From the NCBI GenBank assembly GCA_002783865.1, contig PFJE01000074.1, forward strand, positions 1 to 51,408: a stretch of DNA of 51,408 nucleotides, given 5' to 3'. This DNA is from Sphingomonadales bacterium CG_4_10_14_3_um_filter_58_15 (GTDB lineage Bacteria > Pseudomonadota > Alphaproteobacteria > Sphingomonadales > Sphingomonadaceae). This document shows, piece after piece, positions 39,165 to 47,515 of this stretch (positions within the stretch are counted from its first letter, which is position 1; every line of letters begins with the position of its first letter). The position numbers were made by a program, and so were the translations under genes. Under the pieces are notes generated by a model. That model was given only the letters and a program-made list of their open reading frames with translations. It had not been told where the DNA came from and made no database searches.

Positions 39165-40529
39165 TCAGAACTGGGTGTGTTTAAGCGCTTGGTTGGTCAA
39201 CTGGTCATTACCCCGAACCGGCCCGACGATGGCCAATTCACCGTTCTGATCCTTGCGGGCGACCAGCACCACAAATTCCGAATCGCCTGCATCAATATCC
39301 TGCAATTCTCGCGAAGGGGCCGAGCGTAACTTCGCCAGAAAATTTTCACCGATGGCGCGAACCTTGGATAGCAGGCCAGAGGGTCGACCTGCTTGGCGCT
39401 CGGCATAGACAATGGCCTTCAGTCCGCCATCGTGCTCGCTGATAAAATCAGCAAAAGCCCCTTTTTCGATAGCATGGCGCGCCGCATATTTGAGCGCCGC
39501 CGCATATTCGGTCAGGCGGGTTTTGTCGTAACGGACCCCAAACACCAGCTTGACGATCGGCGTCATCGGCGCCCGTTCCTGCACCGCCAGACCGGAATCT
39601 TCGAGCAGTAGCTGATAATCGTCTGGATAGCGCTCGGTCATCAGATAAAAGTCGTAGGCTTTACCGATTGCGGCATAAAGAGCGGCACGGCTGCGCTGCT
39701 CACAATGCGCCGCATTGTCGGCGCTGTTCCGGGCAAGGGCCAGCCAGTCGGCCAGGCTTGCGTCTTCAGCCAGTTGGTCAGGGTCTTCTGTCTCGAGCGC
39801 ATCCGGCACAATTTGCTGGGCTGGCGTCAGCTCCAATTGCTGGTGATCCATATTGGCCGAACGGGGGCCGTCCTCCCATACCGGCCCTGCCACAATCCGC
39901 GCTGGCACCGACAGCATCGCTTCGGATACCTCATCTTCAATGTCCTGACGGGCAGCATCGGTGGCAACCTCTTTCCAGTTGATGACGCCGTAGATAAAAT
40001 CAATGGTTTCATCATCGGTCGAGAACGGCAGCAGAATGCCGCGATACATGATGGTGGCACCGCGCTGGTTGACGAATTCGGCTTCAAAACCGATCGGTGC
40101 CTGATTGGCGATAATTTGCAGATAATGGTCAGTGATCCGCGAAAGCAGCGAGCGCGCGGGAACATCGGCAACCGCCGTTATGGAAACATCGATTTCGCAC
40201 TCTGCGCGCAGCGATTGGCCAAGGAATTGGATCGTCGGGTTTTCAATGCCATTGGTAAAATCAAGCAACACGCTGTTGGGCCCGAAATCAGGATCGGATT
40301 CCGGGGAGAGGTCCTCAATGCTCGGAAAAAGCCTTTCACCCAGCATGCCTGCCCAGAAATTATAGGCACGGACATGCATGCGACGTTCGTCCTGGCTGAT
40401 CGGAGGCGGCGCTTCCACTGCGCCATCATCGTCCGGAAAGGTCGCATAGTCAGGAGCTGAATCCCGATCCTGATCGCCAATTTCGCTGTAATTCTGTAGG
40501 TTTTCCATGCTGTCCCATTGCGATTGCAT
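39165..40529 (-). CDS. PAS-domain protein, probable signalling or regulatory role
   Basis: A 454-residue soluble protein. After an acidic ~45-residue N-terminus, YNFWAGMLGERLFPSIEDL begins a PAS_5-like domain. Residues ~60-190 (SLLSRITDHYLQIIANQAPI, then GFEAEFVNQRGATIMYRGIL and DFIYGVINWKEV) have the PAS pattern. The rest is helical, with no kinase or output domain. Similar sphingomonad proteins are found next to NAD-glutamate dehydrogenase, so it may regulate that gene or its enzyme. A second ATG at 40508 is possible. Confidence 0.8.
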   Translation of the reverse strand: MQSQWDSMENLQNYSEIGDQDRDSAPDYATFPDDDGAVEAPPPISQDERRMHVRAYNFWAGMLGERLFPSIEDLSPESDPDFGPNSVLLDFTNGIENPTIQFLGQSLRAECEIDVSITAVADVPARSLLSRITDHYLQIIANQAPIGFEAEFVNQRGATIMYRGILLPFSTDDETIDFIYGVINWKEVATDAARQDIEDEVSEAMLSVPARIVAGPVWEDGPRSANMDHQQLELTPAQQIVPDALETEDPDQLAEDASLADWLALARNSADNAAHCEQRSRAALYAAIGKAYDFYLMTERYPDDYQLLLEDSGLAVQERAPMTPIVKLVFGVRYDKTRLTEYAAALKYAARHAIEKGAFADFISEHDGGLKAIVYAERQAGRPSGLLSKVRAIGENFLAKLRSAPSRELQDIDAGDSEFVVLVARKDQNGELAIVGPVRGNDQLTNQALKHTQF

Positions 40530-40736
40530 CTATTCCACCCAAGCTTGCACCGCGCATGGTAAATATCTGGTAAATTCCTGCCAATCCCATTCCGGGCGAC
40601 GGGCGACGAAACTCGCACTGCTGTTAGGGGACGGTTTTAAATATCAACCACACAGCCTTGTCATGACAAAGCTCTGCTGGTAATGGCGCGCGATCAATGA
40701 AAATGCATGGAGCTCACGCCCATCCATGTCATCGAT

Positions 40737-40812
40737 GCCGCTTTAGCTCAGTTGGTAGAGCATCGCATTCGTAATGCGGGGGTCAGAGGTTCGAATCCTC
40801 TAAGCGGCACCA
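40737..40812 (+). tRNA. tRNA-Thr (anticodon CGT)
   Basis: A full cloverleaf: acceptor GCCGCTT with AAGCGGC, D arm GCTC...GAGC, anticodon stem TCGCA/TGCGG around loop TTCGTAA (anticodon CGT), T arm AGAGG-TTCGAAT-CCTCT, discriminator A and an encoded CCA. The recombinase on the other strand reads into this gene, making it the likely integration target. A weak promoter may lie at TTGTCA (40658-40663). Confidence 0.97.
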
Positions 40813-42325
40813 TTTCCTTTTCGGGGCCAGAAATCGCCCTTAAAGCCTTGAATGGCAAGGAAATTTCAGGGGTTTGAAAGCCCTCAAAACGGTCGAATAC
40901 GATCTTCCCACCAAACACCAGTTTGAGCATAGCGCGGCGGTCTTCCAACCGACCACTTTCCCAAAGATTCCAAGGGTTTGCCAGAAATTTGAGAGCGGTT
41001 TGAAAAGTTGACTGATAGTCGCGAGCAGGCGTGCCGCATTTTGCGATCTTTTCGGCCAGAATCAGCTTTTGGCGTTCGAGTTCATCGACCTTTTGCTCAT
41101 AGGCCCGCACGATCGCTCCGCTATCGGCCTCGACAAGCCTATCCACGACTTGAGCAAGCTTGCGCTCGATCTGCCCAATCTCGACGCGCATCTGAGTGAT
41201 ACGCTCACGGCCAGCATTGGCGCGCTTCTTCCAGAAGTCCTGGAATATCTCATTAGCCAGTCGAAAGAGGGAAGGCGCAGGCGTGAGAACCTTCACCATA
41301 TCGTGCAGCGCATCTTCGATCCGCGCACGAGGAATGGACTTCTTCTCGCCAGTGCAGCCACGCTGGCGGCACATATAATAGGGATAGAGGGAATTCCGTC
41401 CCTTTGACCAAGCAGCAGTCATAGGATGGCCGCAATCGGCGCAGCAGACCACGCCCCGCAAAGGGAAGTCCTCATTGAGGTCTTTGCGGGTGATCGCATA
41501 GCCCTTGGTCTTGAGGCGCTTCTGGATCAGCTCGAAAGTTTCGAGGCTGATAAGTCCCTCATGCTGCGCCTTGCGCAAGCTGACATTCCACTCAGGAAAT
41601 TCCAAATACCCTGAGAACAGCGTTTGCGTGAGGAGCTGATTGACGCGCTCGTTCAGCACAACGCCATGCCGACACTTAGGAAATTCAGGCTGCGCCTCAA
41701 AGAAGCGCTTCACTTCGGCCTGAGAAGCGAAGCGTCCGCTGGCAAAGCCTTCCAAGCCTTCCTTGATGATCGAGGCCAAAGGCTCATCTGGCACCATCAG
41801 CTTGCCGCCGCCAGATTGGCGCTGGAAGCGATAGCCCCACGGGGCTTTGAAAACCCAATAGCCATTCAGCATGCGACCGCGCATGCGGTTCTTGGTTTGC
41901 TCGCCATTCTTCTGGCGCTGATGCTGAGACACACTCGCCAGCAGGTTTTCGACGAGGACACTGTCAGAATCTTCGCCAAATTCGATGGACGGGGATTCCA
42001 GCGTTGCACCCGCCGAAGCTATTGCGCCGCGCAGTTGCAGGTGAGCTTCAAGGCCACGCGCAAGGCGGCTGATATCGTCGATGATGACGACGAGTTCTTT
42101 TTTCCTGTTGCTGCGTAGAAACTTCAGCATGGCTTGCATGCCAGGGCGGCCAATGACCGAGCCCGACATGTCGTCGCTGAATGTCTGAATGATCTCATAG
42201 CCGCGATACTGAGCGAATTCGCGGCAGCGGCTCTCTTGGGATTCGAGCCCATTTCCATGCGTGACCTGTCTTGCCGAGCTCACTCGGCAATAGATCACGG
42301 CTTTCTTGTTTGTCTGTGCGGTCAT
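40748..42325 (-). CDS. Large serine recombinase (integrase of the element)
   Basis: A 525-residue site-specific recombinase. The N-terminal resolvase domain (~1-150) opens with AVIYCRVSSARQ, holding the catalytic Ser, and has IIDDISRLAR. A recombinase domain follows (~170-270, MRGRMLNGYWVFKAPWGYRF), then a zinc ribbon (VCCADCGHPM ... YYMCRQRGC) and a coiled-coil arm (~380-450). The last ~20 residues (VPLRGFEPLTPALRMRCSTN) are simply the antisense of the tRNA-Thr gene, where the frame finally stops. It probably catalyses integration at that tRNA. RBS AGAGGG precedes the ATG. Confidence 0.93.
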   Translation of the reverse strand: MTAQTNKKAVIYCRVSSARQVTHGNGLESQESRCREFAQYRGYEIIQTFSDDMSGSVIGRPGMQAMLKFLRSNRKKELVVIIDDISRLARGLEAHLQLRGAIASAGATLESPSIEFGEDSDSVLVENLLASVSQHQRQKNGEQTKNRMRGRMLNGYWVFKAPWGYRFQRQSGGGKLMVPDEPLASIIKEGLEGFASGRFASQAEVKRFFEAQPEFPKCRHGVVLNERVNQLLTQTLFSGYLEFPEWNVSLRKAQHEGLISLETFELIQKRLKTKGYAITRKDLNEDFPLRGVVCCADCGHPMTAAWSKGRNSLYPYYMCRQRGCTGEKKSIPRARIEDALHDMVKVLTPAPSLFRLANEIFQDFWKKRANAGRERITQMRVEIGQIERKLAQVVDRLVEADSGAIVRAYEQKVDELERQKLILAEKIAKCGTPARDYQSTFQTALKFLANPWNLWESGRLEDRRAMLKLVFGGKIVFDRFEGFQTPEISLPFKALRAISGPEKEMVPLRGFEPLTPALRMRCSTN

Positions 42326-42338
42326 GGCGCTTGCCCTC

Positions 42339-42620
42339 TTAGGGTTCTCTCATGTTGCTCGCGCCCTCGTAACCGAGGTCAACTCTTTGATTTTCAGGAA
42401 TATCGCTAAGCTTACCATACTCCGCAGAGCTTGGAAAAGCGCGATTTTCCCTCGCTGACAGGATAATTTGCTCGGAAGTCTCGCCGAAGGCGGCATCGAC
42501 AAAATGCGCCATGATCTGCGCGACAATGCCGATCAGCTCATCCTTCTCGGCATCAGGCAGATCAATGTCGGCCACACACTGCCGATAGCGTTCAAATTCT
42601 TCAGGCGTAAGTATAGACAC
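42339..42620 (-). CDS. Small hypothetical protein upstream of the recombinase
   Basis: A 93-residue soluble, acidic protein starting at GTG (MSILTPEEFERYRQCVAD) with AAAGGGA upstream. Residues 1-50 are predicted helical, and the C-terminal third is polar. No domain is recognised. Its stop is 13 bases before the recombinase start, so the two are co-transcribed and it may act as a recombination directionality factor or regulator; that is inference from position only. Confidence 0.65.
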   Translation of the reverse strand: MSILTPEEFERYRQCVADIDLPDAEKDELIGIVAQIMAHFVDAAFGETSEQIILSARENRAFPSSAEYGKLSDIPENQRVDLGYEGASNMREP

Positions 42621-42889
42621 CTGCGATCCCTTTCACCGCACAGGGGCGGCCAGAAGTTCAAACCAAGACGCAGGATTCAGATACTCTGGGTTCAAACCCC
42701 TTCTGGGGGAAACACTCTCCTGTTCACGTCCAAAACGCGATCCTCACACCAACAATTCCATTTTACCATGTGAAGTTTGGATTATGCAAACTTATGGAAA
42801 CATTAGATATTAGTGAAAAACGATATAGGCCATGGCCTTCAGGCGAATTTCATCGAAGCCCCAACTTCTGATTATGGAAAGATAGCGGC

Positions 42890-44413
42890 TTAGACATCGC
42901 CCTGATGCAGCTTGCGCGTATCGCCAATCTGCCATTTCCATGGTTCGACCTCATAGAACGGCAAGCGGTCACAGACCGCGAGTTGCGGTAATCCCGCGAT
43001 CTTGATGATCTGGCGACCCGCGCCGATTCCGCGTATATCTTCGGCCTGAAGGACAGGCCTTCGGCTCTCGCCGCGATTGGTGCCAGCGCTCTCAACCGCG
43101 CCGCCACCGATATTCTGGCCTCTGGTGACGATGGTGCGGTTGCCTGACCAGCGTTCGACATCGCGCATCATTGAAGGGTCTTCGATACCCGTCATGTTGA
43201 GGATCGAGGCCTGATCCTCGATCTCTTTGACGGCATCCTGGGACCAGCGCCCTTCCATCGAGAACCGGCCTTGCGCGAAGAACCAGAGCTGAATGCCCTT
43301 GCCCCGATAGAGCCGCAGCGCCTTCATGATTGCAGGCGCAGGCGGAAGCTGAGGAAATTCATCGAGGATGAATGTCGTGCGGACAGGCCCGCGCTCGCGC
43401 GCAATGGCCTCAATGGCATAGTTGACGACAAGGCTCACCCAGGGCGCGGCGACACCGAGCTTGTCCGAAGGCGTGATGAGATAAACCGTGCAGGGCTCAT
43501 GCTTGAGCCTGCCAAAATCAAAATCATGGGCAGACGTTGCACGATCCAGCGTTTTGCCGATCTCGAAGGCCGAGAGCGCCTCAATGGCGTCAGAACGATA
43601 GGCCTCGAATTGCTTGGGCGCGTCGGCATAGGTTGCACCCATCGCCGCCGCCTTCCTTTCAATCCCTTCGATGCCGCAGCTCGCCATGAGCTGAAACTCG
43701 CGTTCCAGCTCCGCATTCGATGCATTCACAAACTTCCAGAGACCGCCAAGCGTGCAATTCACGGGATCAAAATGCGCCGTATACTCGGCGCGAACCGAGA
43801 TGAGCCGCACCGATCCCTTACCGACCCAGCTTTCCCCTTCCTTGGGATTCACGGGGCGGATGGTCTGCGCAATCTCATCCGCTTGCGTGTCGATCTCCCC
43901 ACCATCGCGCACGATGTCGATGAGCACCTGAAGCGGATTGATGCGTGTATTGGGCAAGCCCAAAAGTCCGAAGGGGTTGAGGTAGATGCAAGGTTGCCCG
44001 AGGGTATCCTCGCGATGTTCGCGCGACGCATAACAGTTCTCGCCATCCTTCACGTCCACGACGATCAGGCTGCGATCCCGAACATGGGCGAGATTGGGCA
44101 GGACCAGATCTCGCCCTTTGCCGGAACCCGTGCGGGCATAGGTCAGAAGATGACCTTCGCCGCCAAAGAAGAGCATTTGCCCTTGCAGCGCCCCGAGAAA
44201 GAGACCGCCAGCCTCTAGGAGGCCAGCGGCTTTCAGGTCACCCAGATTGGCGAGCCGCCCGTCTCCGAGTTGCCCAGAAGGTGCGGCAATCGCCATGAGA
44301 TATTGCTGCCATGCGGCGCGCTGGCGCGCTTCCTCTTCCCGCTCGGCGCGGTCGAGTTCGCGCGTCATGGAGAAGAGGCGCGGCAGGAACGCTGCCATCT
44401 GTTCCAGCCGCAT
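42890..44413 (-). CDS. VirD4/TraG-like coupling ATPase lacking membrane helices
   Basis: A 507-residue ATPase of the type IV coupling protein family, which brings DNA to a conjugation pore. Walker A is ARTGSGKG (residues 93-100), followed by LVLPNLAHVRDRSLIVVDVK. Walker B is FILDEFPQLP (about 345-354), and ALRLYRGKGIQLWFFAQ follows as in VirD4. The usual two N-terminal membrane helices are missing; the first 90 residues are soluble and charged. The start at 44413 fits the 4-base gap to the upstream gene. The upstream membrane protein may supply the anchor. Confidence 0.9.
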   Translation of the reverse strand: MRLEQMAAFLPRLFSMTRELDRAEREEEARQRAAWQQYLMAIAAPSGQLGDGRLANLGDLKAAGLLEAGGLFLGALQGQMLFFGGEGHLLTYARTGSGKGRDLVLPNLAHVRDRSLIVVDVKDGENCYASREHREDTLGQPCIYLNPFGLLGLPNTRINPLQVLIDIVRDGGEIDTQADEIAQTIRPVNPKEGESWVGKGSVRLISVRAEYTAHFDPVNCTLGGLWKFVNASNAELEREFQLMASCGIEGIERKAAAMGATYADAPKQFEAYRSDAIEALSAFEIGKTLDRATSAHDFDFGRLKHEPCTVYLITPSDKLGVAAPWVSLVVNYAIEAIARERGPVRTTFILDEFPQLPPAPAIMKALRLYRGKGIQLWFFAQGRFSMEGRWSQDAVKEIEDQASILNMTGIEDPSMMRDVERWSGNRTIVTRGQNIGGGAVESAGTNRGESRRPVLQAEDIRGIGAGRQIIKIAGLPQLAVCDRLPFYEVEPWKWQIGDTRKLHQGDV

Positions 44414-44417
44414 GCCC

Positions 44418-45188
44418 CTACTCCTCGCTCTCGCTTTGCGCGTCTCGGCTGATTTCAGGCAGATCAGGGAAGGTGATCGGCGGCATCGCCTCAATTGTTG
44501 CGCGCACTTCCGCAGGGGGCGGAAGGCCAGTGTCCCAGCCATCGACCGAAACCGTGACACCGTTCTGGACGGCAGAGTTCAGTTCGTCCTGAAGTTCGCT
44601 CCCGATGCTATCGGCATATGCGAGCGCGTCATCGCCGCTACCAGGCTCGATGACGTTGACGACGCGCCCCCACAGGCGCGCCATATTGACGACGAGCTGG
44701 TCGGTGCCTTGCTGCTGGCGCGCGATATCGGTGCGCTGGTTCACATAGTCCTGCTGGAGCTGCGCGGTCGTCTGCGCATAGATGCGAGACCGATCATAGG
44801 CGGCCTGATAGTTGTTCAGCATGCCTTGGGCGGCGGCGCGGTATTGCTCTTGCTGTTGCGCGACGCTGACTTTGACCTCTTCGGCCCAATCCATGAATGC
44901 CGCGTGCGTTTCGAGATCATGCGCTTTGATCTCGGCGGCATAACGCCCACCATAGGAGCCTGTAAACGTTGAGGGGCGCAGTTCGGCTGGAGCGAACATT
45001 TCGGCCCCATATAGAACCCCGCCGCACAGGATGACCCCAAAGAACATGCCAGCGCCCGCTGAAATGCGCTTCTTCTGGGGCGGCATGACAACCTGATACG
45101 GATGGCCTGCCACCATGGGCGGCACGGCCACCATTCCGCTTTGTTTGGGCGCATCGCCCCCGTAATCCATCGCGTATTGATTGCTCAT
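44418..45188 (-). CDS. Single-pass membrane protein with coiled coil, unrecognised
   Basis: A 256-residue protein. A Pro/Gln-rich cytoplasmic-looking start is followed by one membrane helix (about 45-65, GAGMFFGVILCGGVLYGAEM), then a long Gln-rich helical region (~100-165, VAQQQEQYRAAAQGMLNNYQ) and an acidic tail. AGGAG lies about 8 bases before the ATG. It ends 4 bases before the coupling ATPase, so the products probably act together, perhaps with this protein as the membrane partner. No family was recognised. Confidence 0.75.
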   Translation of the reverse strand: MSNQYAMDYGGDAPKQSGMVAVPPMVAGHPYQVVMPPQKKRISAGAGMFFGVILCGGVLYGAEMFAPAELRPSTFTGSYGGRYAAEIKAHDLETHAAFMDWAEEVKVSVAQQQEQYRAAAQGMLNNYQAAYDRSRIYAQTTAQLQQDYVNQRTDIARQQQGTDQLVVNMARLWGRVVNVIEPGSGDDALAYADSIGSELQDELNSAVQNGVTVSVDGWDTGLPPPAEVRATIEAMPPITFPDLPEISRDAQSESEE

Positions 45189-45246
45189 GAGAGAAGCTCC
45201 TGTCCGACGTAGATGTCGCCAGACAGGAGCCAGAGTTTTGCTTGAT

Positions 45247-45266
45247 GCATGGGGGAAACCCCATGC
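45247..45266 (-). promoter_or_regulatory. Operon-internal hairpin
   Basis: GCATGGGG (45247-45254) pairs with CCCCATGC (45259-45266) around a 4-base loop, between two genes of the minus-strand operon. On the minus strand no T-run follows, so it is more likely an mRNA stability or partial attenuation element than a terminator. Confidence 0.55.
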
Positions 45267-45275
45267 CTTTTGTGG

Positions 45276-45755
45276 TTATGCCGTGACGCGAGCCGCAATT
45301 GCAGGATAGCGGATCGCAAGCGCGACATAGAGGAGTTGCAGGCGCGGCAGCGTGCGCTTCTGTGGCGCTTGCTTGGGCTCATGGGTACCAAAGCGCAGGA
45401 ATGCGCCAAGCCATGAGCAACACGGGTCTTCATCCGTCCGCATGATCGTATCTGCGCAGATCGAAAGCGGATCGATTGACCGCCCTTCCGCGCTGATGAT
45501 CGTGCCTTCGAAGCCCCATGCAATCTCGTCGAGCAGATCGACGAGCTTGTAGCGGCTGCAAGGAAGCAACGCCCGATAGGCGATTGCCATGCGCCGGATT
45601 GCCGCTTTGGTCAGCAGCAACTCGGATGGAGGAATACGAACAATTCCGACAGGGTCGTTATCGTTTGCGGCGAGCGCCTGGAGCGCCTCTTGAGAGAGCC
45701 AGTCTGTCAACTCGATCCCTCCCTTTGCCACGGGCATGCATCGCAACGCTCCCAT
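45276..45755 (-). CDS. Hypothetical protein of the element's operon
   Basis: A 159-residue soluble protein (MGALRCMPVAKGGIELTDWL). The middle is helical (KAAIRRMAIAYRALLPCSRY), and the C-terminal ~25 residues are basic and weakly hydrophobic. No domain is recognised. The ATG at 45755 overlaps the stop of a 44-residue frame as TAATG, suggesting coupled translation; a start at 45737 (MPVAK) with GGGAG upstream is the alternative. Confidence 0.6.
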   Translation of the reverse strand: MGALRCMPVAKGGIELTDWLSQEALQALAANDNDPVGIVRIPPSELLLTKAAIRRMAIAYRALLPCSRYKLVDLLDEIAWGFEGTIISAEGRSIDPLSICADTIMRTDEDPCCSWLGAFLRFGTHEPKQAPQKRTLPRLQLLYVALAIRYPAIAARVTA

Positions 45756-45889
45756 TATTTCCAGGCCCAATGGGCGCAGGAAGGAACATTCCGGCAGTTC
45801 GGAATCTCGTCGTCGTTATGTGCAAGATAAACCCGCCGATCAGCGGTCAACACTCCGCGCCGAACGGCGCGTCCATCACGCAAAGCCAT
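45755..45889 (-). CDS. Very small protein (44 residues), translationally coupled
   Basis: The frame runs MALRDGRAVRRGVLTADRRV, then YLAHNDDEIPNCRNVPSCAH and WAWK. GGGAG is 8 bases before the ATG and the stop overlaps the next start (TAATG), which argues for a real gene. The two Cys and two His in the last 15 residues could bind a metal. An overlapping frame one base off also opens from upstream and ends inside this gene, so the call is tentative. Confidence 0.45.
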   Translation of the reverse strand: MALRDGRAVRRGVLTADRRVYLAHNDDEIPNCRNVPSCAHWAWK

Positions 45890-45981
45890 CGCATCACTCC
45901 CGTTTCGCCCGCCGGAGCGGGATCGGCGCGGCGCTTCACCATTGAAACGCCGAATCGAGGGATGGCCATCTCTCTTGGAGA

Positions 45982-46010
45982 TATATGGCGATAGACCTAG
46001 GCTAAGTCAA
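45982..46010 (-). promoter_or_regulatory. Candidate promoter for the coupling-ATPase operon
   Basis: On the minus strand TTGACT (46010-46005) and CATATA (45987-45982) are 17 bases apart, about 95 bases before the 44-residue gene. Confidence 0.4.
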
Positions 46011-46040
46011 CATAAACAGCATATCGTTTTTGTGTTTATG
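46011..46040. repeat. Inverted repeat beside the operon promoter
   Basis: CATAAACA (46011-46018) and TGTTTATG (46033-46040) form a perfect 8-bp inverted repeat with a 14-base spacer. It lies between the end of the 234-residue gene and the candidate promoter, so it may be an operator or a weak terminator for the upstream gene. Confidence 0.5.
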
Positions 46041-46042
46041 TG

Positions 46043-46747
46043 TCATACCTTGAGGCCACGGCGTTGGAGGGCACCGACGAAGCGGCTCACCTCATCCCGA
46101 CGGTAATAATCCCGCTGCAAAAATTCGTCGGTGACCTCTGACGCGGTCTTGAGGTTCATATCCGCTGGGGGCTCGTTGTTTCTCAGCCAATTCTGAAGGG
46201 CATTGTAGGCTCGCACATCATGCTCGCGGAGAGCGGGCCTTGAGAAATGACCTGAATCAAGCCATGCGCCCCAGACTTCCTTGAGGAAGGGGATTATCTC
46301 ATCTTTTCTTGGCACATATCTTCGTGCGGGGACTGGCGGCGTATTTGCAGTGCGCGCGCGATCAAAATGCGACTTGAGGAACTTGCCTAACTCCTCAACC
46401 AGATCATCATCATACAAGGGGCTACCGCTGGCGTTCGCTGCGATCTCCTGCATAAATCCTATAAAATCTTCTTCTCTCCCAAATTGCATCTCAGCCATAT
46501 TCTGTCGATAATTTCTCTTCTCCTGCTTGTCCCCAGCACCGAAAGATTCGAAATCTTCCATCGCTTCTTCGAGCTCTTCTGGCGTGAATGAAGCCAAATC
46601 TTCTGCCATCTGCGCATACTTTTGATCTCCCGTTACGATAGGTCGATCAAGAATGCTCTCGCGGTTCGCGTGCTCATTTGGAGGACGCGAGGCTTTCTTT
46701 TTGCCAGCGTTTGCTGTGGCGAGTGCATCGGTCGTCTTGTCGTTCAT
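46043..46747 (-). CDS. Hypothetical soluble protein
   Basis: A 234-residue hydrophilic protein. A Lys/Ala-rich N-terminus (~1-35) precedes a helical acidic region (FTPEELEEAMEDFESF) and a C-terminal half with AWLDSGHFSRPALREHDVRA and YNALQNWLRNN that looks like a compact DNA-binding-type helical domain, though no family is recognised. The ATG at 46747 follows GTGGTGGGT; an upstream GTG at 46756 is possible. It is the first gene of the minus-strand run. Confidence 0.65.
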   Translation of the reverse strand: MNDKTTDALATANAGKKKASRPPNEHANRESILDRPIVTGDQKYAQMAEDLASFTPEELEEAMEDFESFGAGDKQEKRNYRQNMAEMQFGREEDFIGFMQEIAANASGSPLYDDDLVEELGKFLKSHFDRARTANTPPVPARRYVPRKDEIIPFLKEVWGAWLDSGHFSRPALREHDVRAYNALQNWLRNNEPPADMNLKTASEVTDEFLQRDYYRRDEVSRFVGALQRRGLKV

Positions 46748-46778
46748 ACCCACCACTCACATCATCCGAATATCGAAG

Positions 46779-46807
46779 TTCGTACAATGTTCTTATGCAA
46801 AATGCAA
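46779..46807 (-). promoter_or_regulatory. Candidate promoter for the 234-residue protein gene
   Basis: TTGCAT and TACGAA on the minus strand are separated by 17 bases, about 32 bases before the ATG. The -35 region includes a short ATGCAAAATGCAA direct repeat. Confidence 0.35.
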
Positions 46808-47030
46808 GAAATTCATCTCAGGCGTTCGGGATCATCGCTCACGGGATCAAATAATCCAATCGAGCCATCCTTTTGTCCCGCACAGGCATTAGCGGCTGAA
46901 TTCACGTCAACCCTTGCCCCCGTCCGCTTCGCTCAGGCGGGCAAGCCCCTGCCCGCACCACGACACTGACGTGCCCCGTGTTGGGGCGTTGCCCGCGCGA
47001 AGAACGGCGTGGGCCGCAGGTCTCCATCAG

Positions 47031-47050
47031 CCGCCCGAATGGTCGGGCGG
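47031..47050 (+). promoter_or_regulatory. Leader hairpin before the 129-residue gene
   Basis: CCGCCCG (47031-47037) pairs with CGGGCGG (47044-47050), leaving the AGGAG ribosome-binding site free 11 bases downstream. The preceding ~110 bases are also GC-rich and repetitive, with no gene. Confidence 0.5.
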
Positions 47051-47071
47051 TGCAACTGAAAGGAGACCATC

Positions 47072-47461
47072 ATGGGACTTGATATGTATGCCCACTCAAT
47101 ACCGACCGACGAGAACATCCCGCCTGTCGATTTCGACATCAAAATCCTCGACGAACGCCCAGGCGATTGCCCGCGCATCCACTACTGGCGCAAGCACCCG
47201 AACCTGCATGGCTGGATGGAAGAGCTCTATCTCGCCAAAGGCGGCAAGGATGCGGACTTCAACGTCAGCACCCTGCAACTCACGCCCGAGGACATCGATG
47301 CTCTCGAGGCTGCCATCAAGGCTGGCGAACTGCCGGATACCTCAGGCTTCTTCTTCGGCGTGACAGACGGATCGGAGACCGAGGACGATCTCGCTTTCGT
47401 CGCCAAAGCCCGCGAGGAGTTCGCGAAGGGTAACGCCGTCGCCTACTACGCATGGTGGTGA
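47072..47461 (+). CDS. Small element-borne protein ending in YYAWW
   Basis: A 129-residue soluble acidic protein (MGLDMYAHSIPTDENIPPVD). It contains IHYWRKHPNLHGWMEELYLA and ends AVAYYAWW. Small proteins with the same MGLDMY start and aromatic end occur on alphaproteobacterial plasmids and integrative elements, sometimes labelled phosphoglycerate kinase without basis. AAAGGAGA precedes the ATG. Function is unknown. A perfect 13-bp terminator follows. Confidence 0.75.
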   Translation: MGLDMYAHSIPTDENIPPVDFDIKILDERPGDCPRIHYWRKHPNLHGWMEELYLAKGGKDADFNVSTLQLTPEDIDALEAAIKAGELPDTSGFFFGVTDGSETEDDLAFVAKAREEFAKGNAVAYYAWW

Positions 47462-47466
47462 CAAAA

Positions 47467-47496
47467 ATGCGGGGCGATGTTGCCATCGCCCCGCAT
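47467..47496. terminator. Bidirectional terminator between convergent genes
   Basis: ATGCGGGGCGATG (47467-47479) pairs perfectly with CATCGCCCCGCAT (47484-47496) around a TTGC loop. On the minus strand a TTTTTG run follows directly, making it the terminator of the 379-residue membrane protein gene; on the plus strand it ends the 129-residue gene. Confidence 0.88.
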
Positions 47497-47515
47497 CACC
47501 TTCCTTCTTTCCCGC

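Noticed and set aside
42660-42720. tRNA-like GGGTTCAAACCCC
   Set aside because: Only the T-loop resembles tRNA; no acceptor, D or anticodon arms can be built.
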